Shown here in pieces: positions 20,766 through 34,235 of a stretch of DNA of 64,000 nucleotides (position 1 is its first letter; each line of letters opens with the position of its first letter). The position numbers were made by a program, and so were the translations under genes. Source of the stretch: Scenedesmus sp. ARA3 (Eukaryota > Chlorophyta > Chlorophyceae > Sphaeropleales > Scenedesmaceae). The stretch spans positions 1 through 64,000 of the forward strand of contig RWJK01001622.1 in the NCBI GenBank assembly GCA_004335835.1, written 5' to 3'. The notes under the pieces are model-generated. The model was not told the origin of the DNA. It saw nothing but the letters and a program-made list of their open reading frames with translations, and did no database searches.

Positions 20766-23065
20766 CTTGCAGGAAAGCTGCTTCAAGCACGGACCTGCGT
20801 GCAGGCTTTTGCTCAAGCTGAGCAAAGCTGGTTGTTCAAAGGCAAGAGGGGAGCTGTTGGCTGTTGAGTCAATGAGAGGTGGTGCATGTTGTTCGCAGTA
20901 TCAAGTTGCACCATCTGGAGTCAGACGGGTGATCATGTTATTATCTGCAGCACATCTGGTTGTATCATGTGATCGTCACACGGGGTAAATGTTTCCAGTC
21001 TATACATCATATTCCTGGGCGGTTGTACAGACGCAAGTGCATGCGTCACGATGGATTATCATTCTGTGTCTTAGCAGCACAAGATCGTGCAGCACACAAG
21101 GCATGCTGTGGTGGGTTTGCTGCAAGTGTTTCAACGGTGGTGATCGCATGTGATGTTGTACCTTTAACTGGGAATGAAGTGCCCCTATGAGCCTCTCGTT
21201 GGCTCCTGACTGGGGTTCCCACTCCTCGTTGAGTGGAGCATGTAATGTAATGTAATGAAGTACATGGTGGTGTGAAGCAGACTATTGGATGCAGTTGTGA
21301 GCTATGCTTACAGTGCAGAGGTGTGCGGTGCTGCGCAGTTTGCTCTTCTTACAGGGGCGGTACAAAAGAAGCAATGGTGCAGGTTGTGGCTGTTTTTGTG
21401 TCTTATTGAGCAGAGCATGTTCCTTATCATGCGGCGCATGGGAGCTTGGCTAACCTTGAGGCAGTTCTGGGCGTTTCTGGGTGTGGGGTTTCAGGCATGA
21501 GGTGGGTGTGGTTGTGGCGCATGGCCATACAATGCAGCTGGGATTCTGGCCCTTAAAAGATGAAGGCAGCAGCTGTGATCAGCAACATGGTGCGGATCCA
21601 AGCTCAACAAGTGCCACTTGGCAGAGTGTGAGTAATATCTTACATTGTGTGAGCTGATATGTCATGACATCTGGGTGTTTCTGAAGATGACAGCCAGCAG
21701 AGAGTAATCGCTGCGCAGCAAACATGACGGTTGGGAAGGTCAGTGGTCGATCCTTCGGCTTTTACGGAGCAGAGCTCTGCAGTATCACACTTTGGGAATG
21801 CGAGCTGAAATGACGTATGTGTGTATGGTGTTGCGGCACACCTTTGGCGCATGCTGGGCCCAGCCGCACGGTGCTGCTGAAATGACAGTTGGCATTGAAG
21901 TTCTGCCTAGTGCATAACAATCAGCTTATTGACGCGAGTCAAGGTTGCTTCAGGCCAGCTACAGCTGTTGCTGGTGTCGATGCAAGCACATGTGGAGTTT
22001 TCTGTCCTCTGTGCCAACACAGCCACTACTCAGCTCAATTCAGCCCATGTGATCATATTGCATTGCTTGCTACTGCAGTACAATGGTGCAAAGTACAGTT
22101 CAACTGGTGCGGCTGCTTTTGGCTGATGCTGCGGCGATCTGAGCCTGTGTTTGTTTACGGATGTCACATGTGATGTCGAGGCGTGGCCTGGTGCAGCAAA
22201 TAGTTGCAACTGCGTGGAGACAGGATCATCCTGCGTGGAGACAGGATCATCCAAGTTGCAGTTGCGTAAACAGGCCTGCTTGGAGGCGCATATGGGCCAG
22301 AAGATGATGCATGCGAGCTCTTGCTGCTGCGGCTGGCAAGTGCTGTTGTGAATTGGCTGGTACAGTTGCGGCTGCCGTGTAAGCAGATGAGTTCTCTTGC
22401 AAGTCATGGGCCTGGTTCAACCAGTGACCCACGGTGTGTGCCGCCAGTGGTGGGTGCTCACTATGCGCAGCTGACTGCCAGCGGTGCCGCCGCGGCTGCT
22501 GACTCAGCGGTGCCACCGTGGCAGTGACTGCAGTGCAGTGACTGCAGTGCCACACACGGCACGCGGCATGCACTATCAAGCCAAGTCACTGATCTGTCTG
22601 TGAGGTGGACAGCTGCAGGGTGCAGCCAATGAGCTGGTGGTTCGAGGTAGCCACCTGCCAGGCCTACCCAGGCACAGTACTGTTCAATGAGCATGCATGC
22701 ATTGCTCAGTACTGGGCGCTGCAGCGAACGGCTGATAGACTTTGACGGCTGTCACCCGGGCTACAAAAAGTTGAAACGCGTTATCAAGAACACCACGCCA
22801 TCGCCCATTCTCTGCTCACGTGCAGTTACACCCCAGATTACGCTCGGAGAACCCTGAGTTGAAATTGACTTGAGCGACAGGTGGGCGCTGTATGGATTGA
22901 AACGCCGTTGCAAAGATTGATTTGTTTGAGATGAGTTCATCAAATTCACCGATGACCTGCTGTTGTTGACAACAGGGCAGAAACGCCCAAAAGCAATGTG
23001 GGCACAGCTCAACACCGAAATGGATTTGAAATTTGACAGTGCGTTCTAGCTATAGAATCTTCAAC
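20278..23065. other. LOX 3' flank and intergenic DNA
   Basis: Contains the 3' UTR repeat array, a retroelement 3' end at 21184-21253, and a 21-bp direct repeat at about 22210-22251. Several open frames up to 160 codons exist, but they overlap the repeats or show no recognisable protein. I see no gene. Confidence 0.5.
21184..21253 (+). mobile_element. 3' terminal fragment of a non-LTR retrotransposon-like element
   Basis: A 70-bp block nearly identical to 50661-50730, ending in tandem TGTAA/ATGTA units. Only the 3' end is present, as in 5'-truncated insertions. AATGAAGTGC before it and AATGAAGTAC after it could be a target-site duplication, though the tail itself ends in AATG. Confidence 0.6.
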
Positions 23066-26000
23066 ATGAATGGGATGCGGAACAGCTGGAACGCCTATCA
23101 CGACCAGGACGCTGCAAGCAGCAGTGATGAAGAGGCAAGGGCACGGCTGATGTTGATGCACTTGCACATCTGGAGGCATATAGACGGCGTGAATCTTGTC
23201 GTTAGCAGCGTGCATGGCTGCCTGCCTGGCTTGTACGGCAACAGCTGTTTGGGGAGCAACTGCTGGTGTACCTGCCTGTGTTGCTAACATTGCCATATGC
23301 TGTTCCGTGCCTGCAGCTGCCTGTCAAGGGCAAAACCACCTTCAAAGAACGCTCAGCAGCAGTTGGCAGGGAAGCTGCACTACAGAAGCAGCTGCAGGAG
23401 GCTGCTCGTGACCGCCAGGTGCAGCAGCTGCTGTGTCTAAAGATGCAAGCGGCAGCTGCTTGCCTACAGCATGCCAGTAAAGTGCATGAACAGAGTGCCA
23501 GTGACAAATACACTAGCGAGTGCAGTTGCAGTTGCAGCAGCAGCCCTGCTGTCGGTGCATTGCGCCTGGGTGATACCTGTTGCAGGCTACCTTGGTCTTG
23601 CGCGGATCAGGCGAATGGAATTGATCCTGTGTAGCATGCAGCTAATGCACACAGCAAGCCTACGAGCAGGCGTTGGCGTGTTAACGGTTGTGAAGCAATG
23701 GCATCATGTCTATTGCTAGCTATGTGCGGTGTGCCGGCACATGCACTGGTGGGTTCTCTGCTCACCAAGCGAAGCAGCATTACACACATCATTGTAGCGT
23801 GAATGGCCCACATCCTACTCAGTCCTGCAGACTTGTGTAAATATGCTTGCAGGACCTCGCCAAGAGATATGAGGCAAAGGATCAGAAGTGCAATGAGCTG
23901 CGTGACAAGCTCAAGGTCACTAAAGCAGCGCTGTCCAGCAAGGAGCGAGAGCTTGACATGGCTCAGCGGCTGCTGCAGAAGCTGGGACAGGAGAAGGGGC
24001 AGCTGAGGGTGCGTGTGCAACACTCCTTTGAACAGCAGCTGGCATAGAAAGCGGCCGCAGATGAGAAGCAGCTAGCATCATTTCCTGCCGGGTAGCACAG
24101 CCGGCGGTGCAGCAGGCGCACGTTGTGGCCCCAGCATGCTAACGGTTGGCAGCAGCAGATGCCAATACTGGTACCTTAGGGACCATTCACTAGGTGGGTG
24201 CAGATACCCACATTAGGAGTAAGCAGCATTCATGCCACCCGGTGACGCTTGGCTTGCTGAAGTTCACATCGCAGCCGCAGTCACACTTTGCCCACACCTG
24301 TGTACACCCAGATTTTGCTCGTTATGCAGGATGAGGTTGCTGAGAGCAAGGTGTACACGCGCAAGCTCGAAGCCCGCTTGGATGAGCTGAAGGGGCAAGC
24401 TGACCTCAGCAGCAAGCTGCAGGTGGCCAAGGGCAAGGTGCGGCATGCCTTGCAGTTGCAGCTGCTGTGCTTGCTGCTCAAGTCATTACTACGGCTACAA
24501 CATCTGCATGCAGGAGTTGCGAACCACTGTGTGCACACGGCAGACTGCGCAAGCTTTGCAGTGCAGCGGTTGCTGCAGATGTGTCACATGTCTTGCTTGC
24601 TGCACCTGGCCTCGTTGCTCGCTGTTGTTCAACATGCAGAATGACAGTATGATACTGTTGTTGTCCTGTGCGTTGCAGGCGCATGATCTGCAGCAGCAGC
24701 TTGTGTCAGCGACAGCTGAGCTGGAAGCTGCTGGGCAGGTGGTGCAGCAGCGGGACAAGGAAGTGGACCGTCTGAACAGGTGAGCTGCGGGTCTGCTGCA
24801 ACTGGCAGCAACAGATAGCAGAAGCAGCAGCAACAGCAACAGTGGCGTCATGGCAATTGGGCAAGCAGGGGTGCTGTGTTGATGTACGGCCGCTGTTGCA
24901 GCAGCTGCAGAGCCAAACCCCAGCCGGCATTGCAGCAACTACTCACCCACAACAACGCAGCGGCTGCTGGCTACACCGCAAGCGCGCCTTTTCTCGTATC
25001 TCGGCAATGCCAGCAGCAGTGGACGACTGTGTAGCACTTGACGGACTGAAACTTTGGTGTTGATTGCTGCTGAATGCTGATTCTGTGTTGTCCAGGGCGC
25101 TGGACATCCGCGCCTCTGAGCTCAGCCAGGAGGCTGGCGGCGCAGACATCCCTGCACAGCTGCTGCACTCGCTGGCAGGTGCGACGGCAGCATGATAAAG
25201 CGCTTTGCCGCAACCAACCAGCACAAAGCGCAAGGCTGTAAGTTGTAGAGGCGCAGCAGCTATGCTGTTGCATATGCAGCACCTGCTTCCGTCCCTGCGT
25301 CACACAACTTATGTAATGTCGTCTGGCTTTGCACACCCGCACAATCATCCAATGCTGCTGCTGCTGCTGCTGCTGCTGAACCTGGCTACAGAGAGCCGCG
25401 AGGAGTCCCTGGCGCTGGCAAAGCAGCTGGCAGCAGCCAAGTCAGACGTGCACAAGCTGCGTGCGTCTGCTGCGCGCCTGAACTCGCGCGTTGAGGCAGC
25501 CGAGCTGATGCGGGCTGACGCAGAGGTGGCCGCGGAGCAGCTGCGGCAGCGCCTGGAGCGCCTGGTGGGCAGCTCGCAGGAGGTGACCAAGCAGCGCTGC
25601 GACATGGCTCAAGTGAGTTGGAACAGCTGAGGTTGGGATGAAGCCAGCTGCGGTTGCGCACGTGCCGGAAATTGCAGTCGGTGTGCACTGCACACTCTGT
25701 CATGATCTGCACATATCTGGCGCTCAGTGAACGGTCGCTGCAGGCGTGCGCTATGTGCTGCTGCTCTGTCTATGACGTTGCCGAATGCACGATGTACAGC
25801 TCAGGCATGCAGCAGCTGCACCATGCTGATGCATGCGGCCCCTGCCTCCCTTATTGCAGCAGCATCACACACACACTAACCTGCTTCTGTGCCGTTCCTG
25901 CTGCTTCATCGCTGCTGTTGGTGCTGCTGTGCAGCTGCTGGTTGCTGCGCGCTCTGAGGCTGAGGGCTACAAGAGCGAGCGCGATGAGCTGGCGGAGGTG

Positions 26001-27163
26001 GTGCTGGAGATGCAGGAGGAATGTGAGGCGCTGAAAGCGGAGCGGGAGGAGAGCCGCACGTGAGTGCAGAGTCAGCAGGTGTTTGGCAGGAGCAGTGAAT
26101 GCTTGCAGAACTATGACAGCCAGCAGCGTGCACTGTCAGTGGTTGTGTGACTCTGCCTGCTGTGGATGTGTGTTGCAAGTACCGGTTGCTGCCTGTATGA
26201 GGAAAGCTGCTGATTCTGGTCAACCCATCTGTGAGCATAATAGGATAGTCTTAGTACGAGTCTGTGGCACTTGCATCATTGCTCCTGTGCTTAGCCTTCT
26301 TTGCCTGCGCTCTGCATTGCCCACATGCCACACCTGCGGCAGGCGTGGCCATGAAGCAGTGGCAGCTGCTGCTGATGAGGCAGTGCAGCACATTGCCAGC
26401 AGCCGTGCAGTAGCGGAGGAGCTGCGGGCACAGCAGGCGCAGCGCGAGGCTGAGCTCAGCCAGCACTGCAGCCACCTGCAGCGGCAAGCAGAGCAGATGC
26501 AGGACGCGCTGCAGCAGCAGCTTGAGGCGGCACAGCAGCAGGCAGCGGCAAGGCAGCAGCAGATTTTGGTGAGAGGCAGGGCTATGTGCGCAGAGACACT
26601 TAGATTGTTTCTTTCTTCTGGTTTACATGCTGCACGTCATGTGTGTGCGAACCACAGGGCCTGCACTAACAGCGTATGCAGCGGTGCCCGCTTGAAGGAT
26701 GCGGTCGTTGAGAAGTTGCGCCTGATGCAGTTGTCATATGCTGCCAGCAGACCTCCCTTTCTTTCATGACTGAAGCGGTGTGTCTGGTGTTGCTTGCGCA
26801 GGTGCTCGAGTCGCAGATGCAGACGCGGAGGCAGCGTGAGCTAGAGCTGGAGCGGCAGGTGGCAGCGCTGCAGGCACAGGCAGACAAGCTGGGTGGGGTA
26901 GCCAGCAGCGCGGAGGCTGCTGCATGTAGGACCGGCCACCTGCAGCAGCAGGTGCGTGCAGGGCGTTTTTGGGACAGCAAACCGCAGAGTGTCAGCCTGC
27001 AGCATCGACTTTTGGTTGAAGTTTCTTGCAGTGCAGTCAGTGGCTCACTGTGTGCTGCTGCAGGCAGGTGGTGCCAAAATCTCTTGCCAGACGCAGCAGC
27101 TGCTGATCAAGCGTCCAGCTGCCTGCCCTCGTGCGGTTGTAAGCATTGGCCCCTCACTCGCTG

Positions 27164-27221
<58 letters not shown>

Positions 27222-28457
27222 GGTGATCCGCCTGGAGGCCAGCCTGCGTGTGGCCGATGTTGAGCGGCAGCAGATGGAGCAGCGCCTGCAGCAGCTGGGC
27301 GATGACGCCGCGGCAGCGCAGCAGGAGGCTGCGCGGGAGATGGATGGGCTGCGCGTGCAGCTGGCAGCCAAGGAGGCTGCACACAGGTGCGACTGCAGCT
27401 GTCTGTCCTGTAGCTGTGTGCCTGCAGGTAGTGAGGCATCAGCTGCTGTTAAAACTCAGCTGAATGTTCAGATACAAGGTGTACTGTTGCTTCAGGCACC
27501 TGGGTTCAAGTTGTGCATACGTTGCGTGCTGCTGAGGACGCCGGTCACACAGCAAAGGTTGTTTGACCATGTGCCTCTCTGCACGACAGTTTCATTTGTC
27601 TGTGCTGTGCTGTGCTGTGCTGTGTGCTGCAGGTGTGCCATGGAGGACGTTGCTGAGCTGCAGAAGCAGCTGAAGCAGATTTCTGAGCAGCTGGACAAGA
27701 CTTCAAGCTCCAAGGTGGGCTGAAAAGGTGCAGCACAGTGCACAGCACGCACCCTACAACTCACAGCCACTCCGTGGTGCCGGAAGCCACACAGTGGTTG
27801 GGTGCTGCTTTCAGCAGTGTTGGTCGTCCACATTTGATGCTTGCAAGCTATCTGGCAACCTGCTGGCGCTGATAGGGCACTGCGTCACATATTTATGTTC
27901 CTGCCCTGCTGCCCTGCAGGCCCAGCTGCAGCACAACATGCTGCACCAGATCTCCAGCATCAAGGAGAGGCTGCAGCAGGCTGAGCTGCACAGCCAGCAG
28001 CAGCTGTCGCTATCAACCAGCCCTATCTTCCCTCAGCGCCACAGGAGCAGCAGCAGCAGCATCGGCCTGCGCAGCAGCAGCAAGGGCGCAGCAGGGCAGC
28101 CAAGCAGCCACGCGCATGAGGCACTGCAGCAGCCGCAGCACTGCCAGCTGAGCGTGGGAGACACCATTGCTGCAGCTGCACTGGATACTGCCCGGGGCAG
28201 GGCCAAAACTGGCGTTGCAGTGCGACGTAGCTTGGGCAGCCAGCTACGTAGTGTACCTGCCGCTACCTCTGCCAGCTCTGGTTCTGGCGCCGCACCAACA
28301 GGTGCTCAGCAGCAGCAGCAACAGCAGCACAGGCGTGCGCGGCACAGCATCGGCAGCATCGGTAGCACCGGCACGTCGCCTTGGACGCAACAGCCGCAGC
28401 CGTCGCTGCTGCTGGCACAGGCGCGGTCCGGCAGCACTGGCAGAGCCCTGGATCAGC

Positions 28458-28492
<35 letters not shown>

Positions 28493-31400
28493 GACATGCA
28501 CCATGCTGCTGGCAGGGCAGTGGAATACAATGCAGGCCCGTCAGCACAGGACTCTATACTAGGCTTGCAGAGGGAGCTGGCAGAGCTGCGCTACTCAGCC
28601 AGCGGGATCAATATGCAATCCACAGATGCTCATCAGCATGGAGCCAGGGGCACCCACAGGAGCCCTGCTCATACTGCTGCAGACGCAGCACATCGCTGCA
28701 GCAGCAGCAGCACCAGCGCTGGCGGCTACGGCGAGCCAGAGCGGCACGGATCTGGGGATCAGCATCAGGAGGTGGGCTATGGCGTGCGCAGTGCAGCTGC
28801 AGCGCAACTGGTGCCGCGGCAAGACGGCTACGCTGGCAGTGCAGGTAAAAGTGGCGGGGGTGGTGTTGTGTCAGGCAGCGCGAGCACGCGTTCTTCGAGG
28901 CAGCGCGAGGGCGGCATGCAGCAGAGTGCAGGTGGACTGGCTGATGAGCTAGGCAGGGAGGATGGCAGCATTGACTGGCACAGCATCCTGCGGGCAGCTG
29001 AGATCCCTGGTGGCCGCGCGGCTGCGACGCCTTTGCAGCAGCAGCAGCAGCAGCAGCAGCAGGCAGCGCGCGGCGCTGTTGCTGCTGCTGTTGCCGAGCG
29101 GGAGCGCAGCCGCAGCTGCAGCCCGCGCCCGCCGTCGGCGCTGCACTCGCCCATAGCAGCAGATGGGCGGGGAAGGCTGGCTGGCAGTGCCCCATGCAGC
29201 CCGACAGGGAGGCAGGGTGGCACTGTGGCTGCGATGGCCGCTGCATTTGAGGCAGCGATGGTGCCGACAGACGACGGTGCGCGCGAAGCAGGGTCACCAA
29301 TACATGGGAGCAGGGTGTCACATCACAAAGGAGACGTGCAACAGCAGCAGCAGCAGCAAGTGTGGCAGGAGGAGAGTGCTGCAGACAGGGCTGCTGTCGA
29401 TGCACGGCGCAGCATGAGTTCGCCAGCTGGTGTGGCAGAAGGCCGCAGCAAAGGCGCTGCATGCTGGCAAGGATTGAGCAGTGCCGGCAGCGAGCAGGAT
29501 GGCGCAGCAGCAGCTGCTGCTGCTGCCAGGGCCCTGCGCAGCAGCTGCAGCTGGCTGCAGCCGTCGGAGCCCTACTCACCATCTGTGCTGCCTGCACTGC
29601 CAAGGCAGGTGAAGTCCAGCCGCGTGGGCGTGGCGGCAGCAGGGTCAGGCGGCGGAAATAGCAGCGCAGGTGGCTCTGGTGCTGCTGCCGCAGCTGGCGG
29701 CAGCCACAGCCAAGGGGCAGAGTATGCAGATCCGTACTCGCTGCCTGTCTCTGCTGAGCACAGCGCTGTGTCACTGGGTGAGCAGTTCCATGGCAGCAGC
29801 GGGGGTGGGGTGGCGCCAGCTGCTGGCGCCAGCAGGTTGCGGGCAAGCATGAGCAACAGCTGGCGGCAGCAGCAGCAGCAGCAGCGCGGCTCATCAGGCG
29901 GCGGCTTGCCTGACCCCCAGCAGCGGCAGCAGCAGGCCAGCCGCTGCAGCAGCGTGCCCTCCACCACCCCCAAGCAGCAGCAGCAGCAGGCGCTGCTGGC
30001 AAGGTGTGGTGCAGCGCAGCAGGAGCGGCCTGCAAGAGAAGCAGGCGTGGTGGAGCCGTTAGATCTGAGCAGGCATGCCAGCAGCATCTTGCAGGAGGGG
30101 TGTGGGGCGTGGGAGGTCACGTTTAACTCAGACAGCCCAACAGCAGAGGAGGGCAGGGGCAGCCGACGCAACAGCAGCGGCAGCGAGCGGAGTGAGGCGC
30201 ATGCCGCTGCTGCTGCTGCTGCTGGTCAAGATGGGCAGGGCAGCCGGCGCAGCATGCAGGGCAGGGACGGGAGCGGCACATCCGCTGGCGGCAGTGCAAG
30301 CGATGCGCATGCGCTGCCCCCAAACGCTCGCAGCAGCACTGGCGGCCGCACCAGCAGTAGCCGCCGGCTTGAAGCGTCCAAGGCAGCCCTGCGAGACCTG
30401 TCGAGCCGCAGCAGGCACAACAGCAGCAGCAGCCAGGCTGACAGATTGCAGACCGAACCACATCAGCAGCAGCAGCAGTATGCTGCTGCAGGTCCAGAGG
30501 ACAGCGACAGTGACGATGCTGCTGGCTGCCGCCGCAGAAGCAGCAGCTGGCTTGGTGTCCGCCGCGACCCCGCTGCTGCTGCTGCTGATGCTGCTGCTGC
30601 CGCTGCTGCTGGGCCGTCGCTGCTGTCTCCGCCTTCCACACGCAAGGTGCATGCTGCGCCCGTGTCGCGCTCTGTGGGCATGCAGCCAATGCGCATGCAA
30701 GGGCTGGATGAAGCACGCGAGCCAGGTGTGTGGGATCTTGTCAGTGTGTGATGCGCCACACGGCACCAGTTGTTGCAGACTGTCATGAAAAGCCAACTAT
30801 CGGGCAACATGGCCACAGGTCGCGCGCATGCGGCATGTTGCAGGGTCTTGTTTCACCTCGTTGCAGCGAGCAATCACTGTGGTGCAGCAGGGTGAGGCGC
30901 GACCGACAGCATGGTGTGCTCAACCATGCACATCTTTGGGGCACGAACCCCTGTGCTGGCTGGTTGCATATCACGCCCAGCTGCCTTGTCCTTGCTGACC
31001 TGCTCATCGCTCTGCTCTGCTTGGCCTGCCGCAGATGACCACTCCTACGGCATGCACCCAGGCAGCTCAGCAGGCCGCTTGGCAGCACCACAGCAGCAGC
31101 AGCAGCAGCGGGAGCGGGAGCGCACTCGCAGCCAGTCTGGCGGGTCCAGCAAGCTACAGCATGACCCCAGCCTGTCTTCCTTCCTGTCTCAGCCACCAGC
31201 TGCTGCTGCTGCAGACAGCAGCGCAGATGGGCTGCATACATACGGCAGCACCAGCAGCAGGCAGGGCGCACTGCACAGCCCCACCAAGCTGCAGCAGCAG
31301 CAGCAGCAGCGGTCTGGCGAGCAGCAGGGCATCAGGAGCAGGGGCAGCTTCGAGTCTTGGCAGCAGCACGAGCAGCAGCAGCAGCAGCGGCGGCCGGCGT

Positions 31401-31513
31401 CTGTGATGAGCGATGGCGCAGGCAGCAGGTCTGCACTTGAGGAGCTTTTGGAGAAGCTGAATGAGGGGCAGCCCTCACTGCAGGACCTGGCACAGCTGGA
31501 GGGGCTGCTCTGA
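23066..31513 (+). CDS. Large coiled-coil protein with Ser/Gln/Ala-rich tail
   Basis: Exons: 23066-23188, 23317-23418, 23853-24008, 24330-24437, 24679-24779, 25096-25178, 25392-25612, 25935-26059, 26343-26568, 26802-26951, 27223-27386, 27633-27714, 27920-30725, 31035-31513, closing in frame to about 1641 aa. Residues about 42-575 are a nearly continuous heptad-rich coiled coil (Leu/Glu/Gln/Lys/Arg), typical of structural or centrosome/basal-body proteins. Residues about 576-1615 are low-complexity, encoded mostly by one 2.8-kb exon rich in CAG/AGC/GCA codons. The C terminus is a short amphipathic helix (LEELLEKLNEGQPSLQDLAQ). No catalytic domain is visible. The pattern of residues 76-127 faintly recalls ciliary coiled-coil proteins of the CCDC13 kind, which I could not test. 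The first exon and its donor are the least certain part, and a micro-exon near 27065 cannot be excluded. Unlike most neighbours, its internal junctions lack tandem exon copies. Confidence 0.72.
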
Positions 31514-31627
31514 GATCTGCTACAGTGCAACAGCTTTGCTGGACTGGCACAGCTGCAGGGGCTGCTGTGGGCACAGCAAACAACAGCTGTACAGGATGCG
31601 GCTTAGCTGGAGGGGTTGCTGTGAGCA
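31490..31627 (+). repeat. Copies of the coiled-coil gene's stop-codon region
   Basis: The segment coding AQLEGLL and stop (31491-31513) recurs at about 31549 and 31604, spacings of about 57 and 56 bp, within the 3' UTR. Confidence 0.8.
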
Positions 31628-34235
31628 CTGCTGTAACAGCTGTGCAGGTGCTGGCTGGTGGGAGAGGCATCTTGGGGCTGCATGGACGAGTGTTCAGCTC
31701 GTCTGCTGCAGGTGTGCTGCCCCCAGCACCTGTGTGTGATGCTGCGAGCGCGCCAGCTGGCATGAGCTGCAGCTGCTGGCCGCAGCTGCTGCGCGTGAGG
31801 TATATGATTATACCTCTAGGGGTGTGTAGGGTTTGTCGCTCTGTTGCTGTGCCTAGGACCTGTGTGGGGACCTGCAGTGCAGCTGCGCCTGCCATCGTGC
31901 GTGCAGCACGTTTGGGGCGAGCATAGATCTGGTACACGAGTGAGGACAACAGCTGCTCGGGGGTGCCATGACATGGTTCATGGATTTCATTGTAGGAGGC
32001 AGACAGAGGTTGCCTGTTCTGCATATGCATGTCTGGTGATACTTTTTATTGCAGTGCGTGCTGTGGTGTTCATCGAGCAGCCAACTGTGGCATGAACACA
32101 TTTGATGGTAGTGACTGGTTACGTGGCGGCCTTGGCACACCTGATCCATTACCCACAATGATTAAGCACCGCATTGTGCCAGAGGTGCTGGTTGATTGGA
32201 TCGGGGGCGCTTACTCAAGTACTGATTTGATATGGTTACTGTGGTGTTGCAATGTGTGCTTACTGGTTGAACAGCAAGAAGCACTGCATCAGCAGCAGCT
32301 GCTGCTGCTGCATGTGACTTTAAGAAATAGTATCAGCATCCATCAGGCACTGGAAGCATACCACAGCGCCCTGTCACGAGCAGGCACATTCATGTGCTGC
32401 GGTGTGGGCGGTACCAAGTGCTGCGAGCCTACAGGGGGCGGGGCGGGGTGGTGTGGGGGTCACAGTTGTCACATCAGTTGTCTGACATGCTTGTGTGCTC
32501 ACCCTGGCGTGCCAGGCTATGCCAGATGCAGGCACATTGCCTATGGTGACCTGCAATGCCTGCATGGGTGACGTTTAATTGCGCAGATGCGAGCCTTGCG
32601 TGCGTGCCAGCTGGCAGGCTGCAGCTGTTGCCACAATTAGTAAAAGGGCGAAATGCAGAACCACTGAGGCAGCAACGGGGTGCCTGGTCATGAACTGCCC
32701 CCAGCCTCAACACACATTGCTAGCCCTGATTTGTGGGCACTACTGTTGGGCCGCTGCCGCAGGTGGTGTTGTGCTCGTGTGAGGCTGTTGCAGCCCTAGA
32801 GGCACAAATGCATGCTTGGTTGGTGTAGTGTTTACATGTAAGACATGCTTGGGTGCACAAACGCGCAACGTGTTGAGTGTGGTGACTGTTGCGTCAGGGT
32901 GACAAGGGTGGTGTAGTGATGCAGTCCTGCCTGTTGGTTGCTGCCTTGGAAATGGAGCTGCAGGCCACTGCAGGCCGCTTGCGCCAGCGTACATGTAAAA
33001 TGACGAATTACATGTGTGGACTCGCCAAACAGGTTCTTACTGCAGGTGCAGGCAGCGCAAAAGCTTGCAGGCAGGCTGCCCGTGGCTGCAGCAGTAGCAT
33101 GCACGTTCCTGCAGGAGCTGAGTTTTTACTCAGGCCAACAGAAGCTAGGCTGCATGCTGTGCTGTTTTGGGACGCTGACTCAGTGACTCAGCTGAGCTGC
33201 AATGGAGGTGTGAAGTTGTGTTGTTCTGGCATGTGCTGTTACTGCCAATAACATGATCTGATCCGGGGTAAGATCATCCTGCAACAGTTACCTAGCTTAC
33301 CTGAGATGTGCAGTGCTGCCAGCACCAGCCAGGCTGGTAGCAGCCTGAGGCCTGCTGGGCTGTAAGAGGACAAAGTATGCGTGTACAGTATATGGCCTCT
33401 TGACTCCTGAAAACCAAGGTACATGCATAACAGCACACCTTCAAACAATGCTGGACCAGGAGACCGTCGCTCACAGTCTCCTGATGCTGCGAGTGCCACT
33501 GCAACTTGCACTGGGTTGAACCCAGTGGGCCACTCGGCTGCCAGCGGCTACAGGTTGTCGTGCGCATGCCGCACAGGGTGGCATGGGAACTGTTTTGTGC
33601 CAGTAGAATCGGCTAATTTGGAAGCCCTTCAACCACATTCCACCCACCGCAAGGTGCCAACGACAAGCTGCTGGGCAGGTGGGACACAGACTGTGAGAGG
33701 TGTTGGGGGGAGGACCCTCCTGGCAGAGCTGCTGCCCAAGTTGGCCTCAGAGGTAGGGGCATCCTGGCCACCCAGCTGTGTTCGTAACGCACTCAGGTAC
33801 GTGCGGTAAGAAATTGAGTCCTTTCGATGTTACGAACACGATTGCTATGGCTGTGGTTGAGCAATTTTAGCAGCCCATCTGGTGCAGCAAGCGTGCTACG
33901 AGATACGCATCTTTCAGTCCAATCGCACGCTCAAAGTTGCGAAAATGGCACGTTAGGATAATTCGATGCGTTGCGAAAGCATTGGTCGTGCTGCTCGGGT
34001 TGACAGACTGCGGTCCAGTCCTTGGCAGTCCTTGATCGGAGTTTACAACTCGGCACACACACCGCTACATGCCCAGTTCTCTCATCCACGCAAACAGGTA
34101 ACGCGTAAGGGCTGAATATAAACAGTGAACAGCGTACGGATGCAAGACAGCCCCGTGATCAGCTCGCGTTTGTGTTCACGCGGCGGGCCTTGACAGGCCT
34201 CGCTGCTGGAATTATAAACATCTGCTAACCTCAAA
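31514..34235. other. Intergenic DNA between the coiled-coil gene and Cys-rich gene A
   Basis: No gene recognised. A TGTAA at 31632-31636 could end the upstream transcript. A 180-codon frame at 32029-32571 has no domain and is Cys/Leu-rich only through CTG/TGC composition. 33436-33465 is a copy of the short dispersed repeat seen at 321 and 17449. TATAAAC-like sequences at about 34117 and 34211 precede the next gene. Confidence 0.5.

Noticed and set aside
27065..27150. Possible extra exon of the coiled-coil gene after CTGCTGCAG
   Set aside because: An open stretch with a GT donor exists, but including it is unnecessary for phase and its residues do not follow the heptad pattern.
28608..30035. 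475-codon minus-strand open frame
   Set aside because: It is the antisense of the CAG/AGC-rich coding exon of the coiled-coil gene; trinucleotide repeats keep all frames open. No independent domain.
30123..30796. Long antisense and alternative-frame open frames rich in Ala, Gln or Ser
   Set aside because: Shadows of the low-complexity exon, with no splice signals or homologous motifs.
32029..32571. 180-codon open frame in the intergenic region
   Set aside because: No recognisable domain, no plausible splice partners, and no clear coding bias. Could still be a lineage-specific gene, but the sequence alone does not support it.
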